A DNA stretch of 5,201 nucleotides from Ramlibacter sp. GTDB taxonomy: Bacteria; Pseudomonadota; Gammaproteobacteria; Burkholderiales; Burkholderiaceae_C. Below the pieces are notes generated by a model, which had not been told where the DNA came from, made no database searches, and was given only the letters and a program-made list of their open reading frames with translations. The position numbers and the translations under genes are program-made. Below, one piece after another: positions 5,039 to 5,201 of this stretch (the first letter of the stretch is position 1; each line of letters starts with the position of its first letter). Where the stretch lies: NCBI GenBank assembly GCA_023701085.1, contig JAMPXR010000217.1, positions 1 to 5,201 of the forward strand. Reading direction: 5' to 3'.

Positions 5039-5201
5039 GCGCGCAGCACCCGTCCCGGGTTCATCACGTTCCGCGGGTCCAGCGCCTGCTTGATGGAACG
5101 CATCAGGCCCAGCGCGACCGGCGACTTGTGGTGTTCGAGCTTGTCCACCTTGAGGCTGCCCACGCCGTGCTCGGCCGAGATCGATCCGCCGAAGCGCCGC
5201 A
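5035..5201 (-). CDS. FAD-linked oxidase C-terminal end, GlcD/D-lactate dehydrogenase type (partial)
   Basis: The last 54 codons of a gene that begins beyond the right edge. The frame reads RRFGGSISAEHGVGSLK, then ALGLMRSIKQALDP and NVMNPGRVL before the TGA. This is the typical end of the FAD_oxidase_C domain of the GlcD/DLD/D2HGDH group, in which the E-H-G-x-G segment lies at the active site and the ALDPxxxMNPGKVL ending is near universal. Members oxidise D-2-hydroxy acids such as glycolate, D-lactate or D-2-hydroxyglutarate and pass electrons to a quinone, cytochrome c or ETF. The FAD-binding PCMH domain is outside the window, so the substrate cannot be assigned. thyA follows 33 bases downstream on the same strand, so some readthrough into thyA is possible. 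Confidence 0.88.
   Translation of the reverse strand, partial: RRFGGSISAEHGVGSLKVDKLEHHKSPVALGLMRSIKQALDPRNVMNPGRVLRA

Overview
The window looks like chromosomal DNA of a betaproteobacterium of the Burkholderiales, most likely Alcaligenaceae (Bordetella/Achromobacter type). This rests on the high GC content, the GC-rich third codon positions and my recollection of similar NtrC, ThyA and ExoIII sequences; it was not checked by a search. No RNA gene, insertion sequence, CRISPR array or transfer signature is visible. The window is densely coding, and its longest non-coding stretch is about 100 bases (1802-1902).

Layout. Positions 1-232 hold the 3' end of ntrB, the nitrogen sensor kinase. Positions 257-1801 hold ntrC, the sigma-54-dependent response regulator. 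The ntrC stop codon lies inside a perfect 10-bp inverted repeat (1795-1823). Two small genes follow on the + strand. One encodes a DUF2249 protein (1903-2160). The other encodes a protein with an FmdE-like His-x-Cys-Pro motif (2170-2793). They are 9 bases apart and form an apparent two-gene operon. Directly upstream of them, at 1858-1880, is a 23-base imperfect palindrome with the layout of the binding site of NsrR, the nitric-oxide-sensing repressor.

The right half is on the - strand. Read in the direction of transcription it contains the last 54 codons of an FAD-linked oxidase of the GlcD/D-lactate dehydrogenase type (5035-5201), thyA (4183-5001), folA (3669-4166) and xth, exodeoxyribonuclease III (2822-3598). 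The two halves converge, with 28 bases between the FmdE-like stop and the xth stop and no clear terminator.

How the genes work together. NtrB phosphorylates NtrC under nitrogen limitation, and NtrC then activates sigma-54 promoters. ThyA makes dTMP and releases dihydrofolate, which FolA (DHFR) reduces back to tetrahydrofolate. Xth repairs the abasic sites that follow uracil incorporation when dTMP is short, so the - strand genes form a coherent group for DNA precursor supply and base-damage repair. The most interesting element is the DUF2249/FmdE-like pair under a candidate NsrR operator, which suggests an uncharacterised nitric-oxide-responsive module. A second point is that thyA has no Shine-Dalgarno sequence but has a promoter-like sequence placed so that its mRNA could be leaderless.
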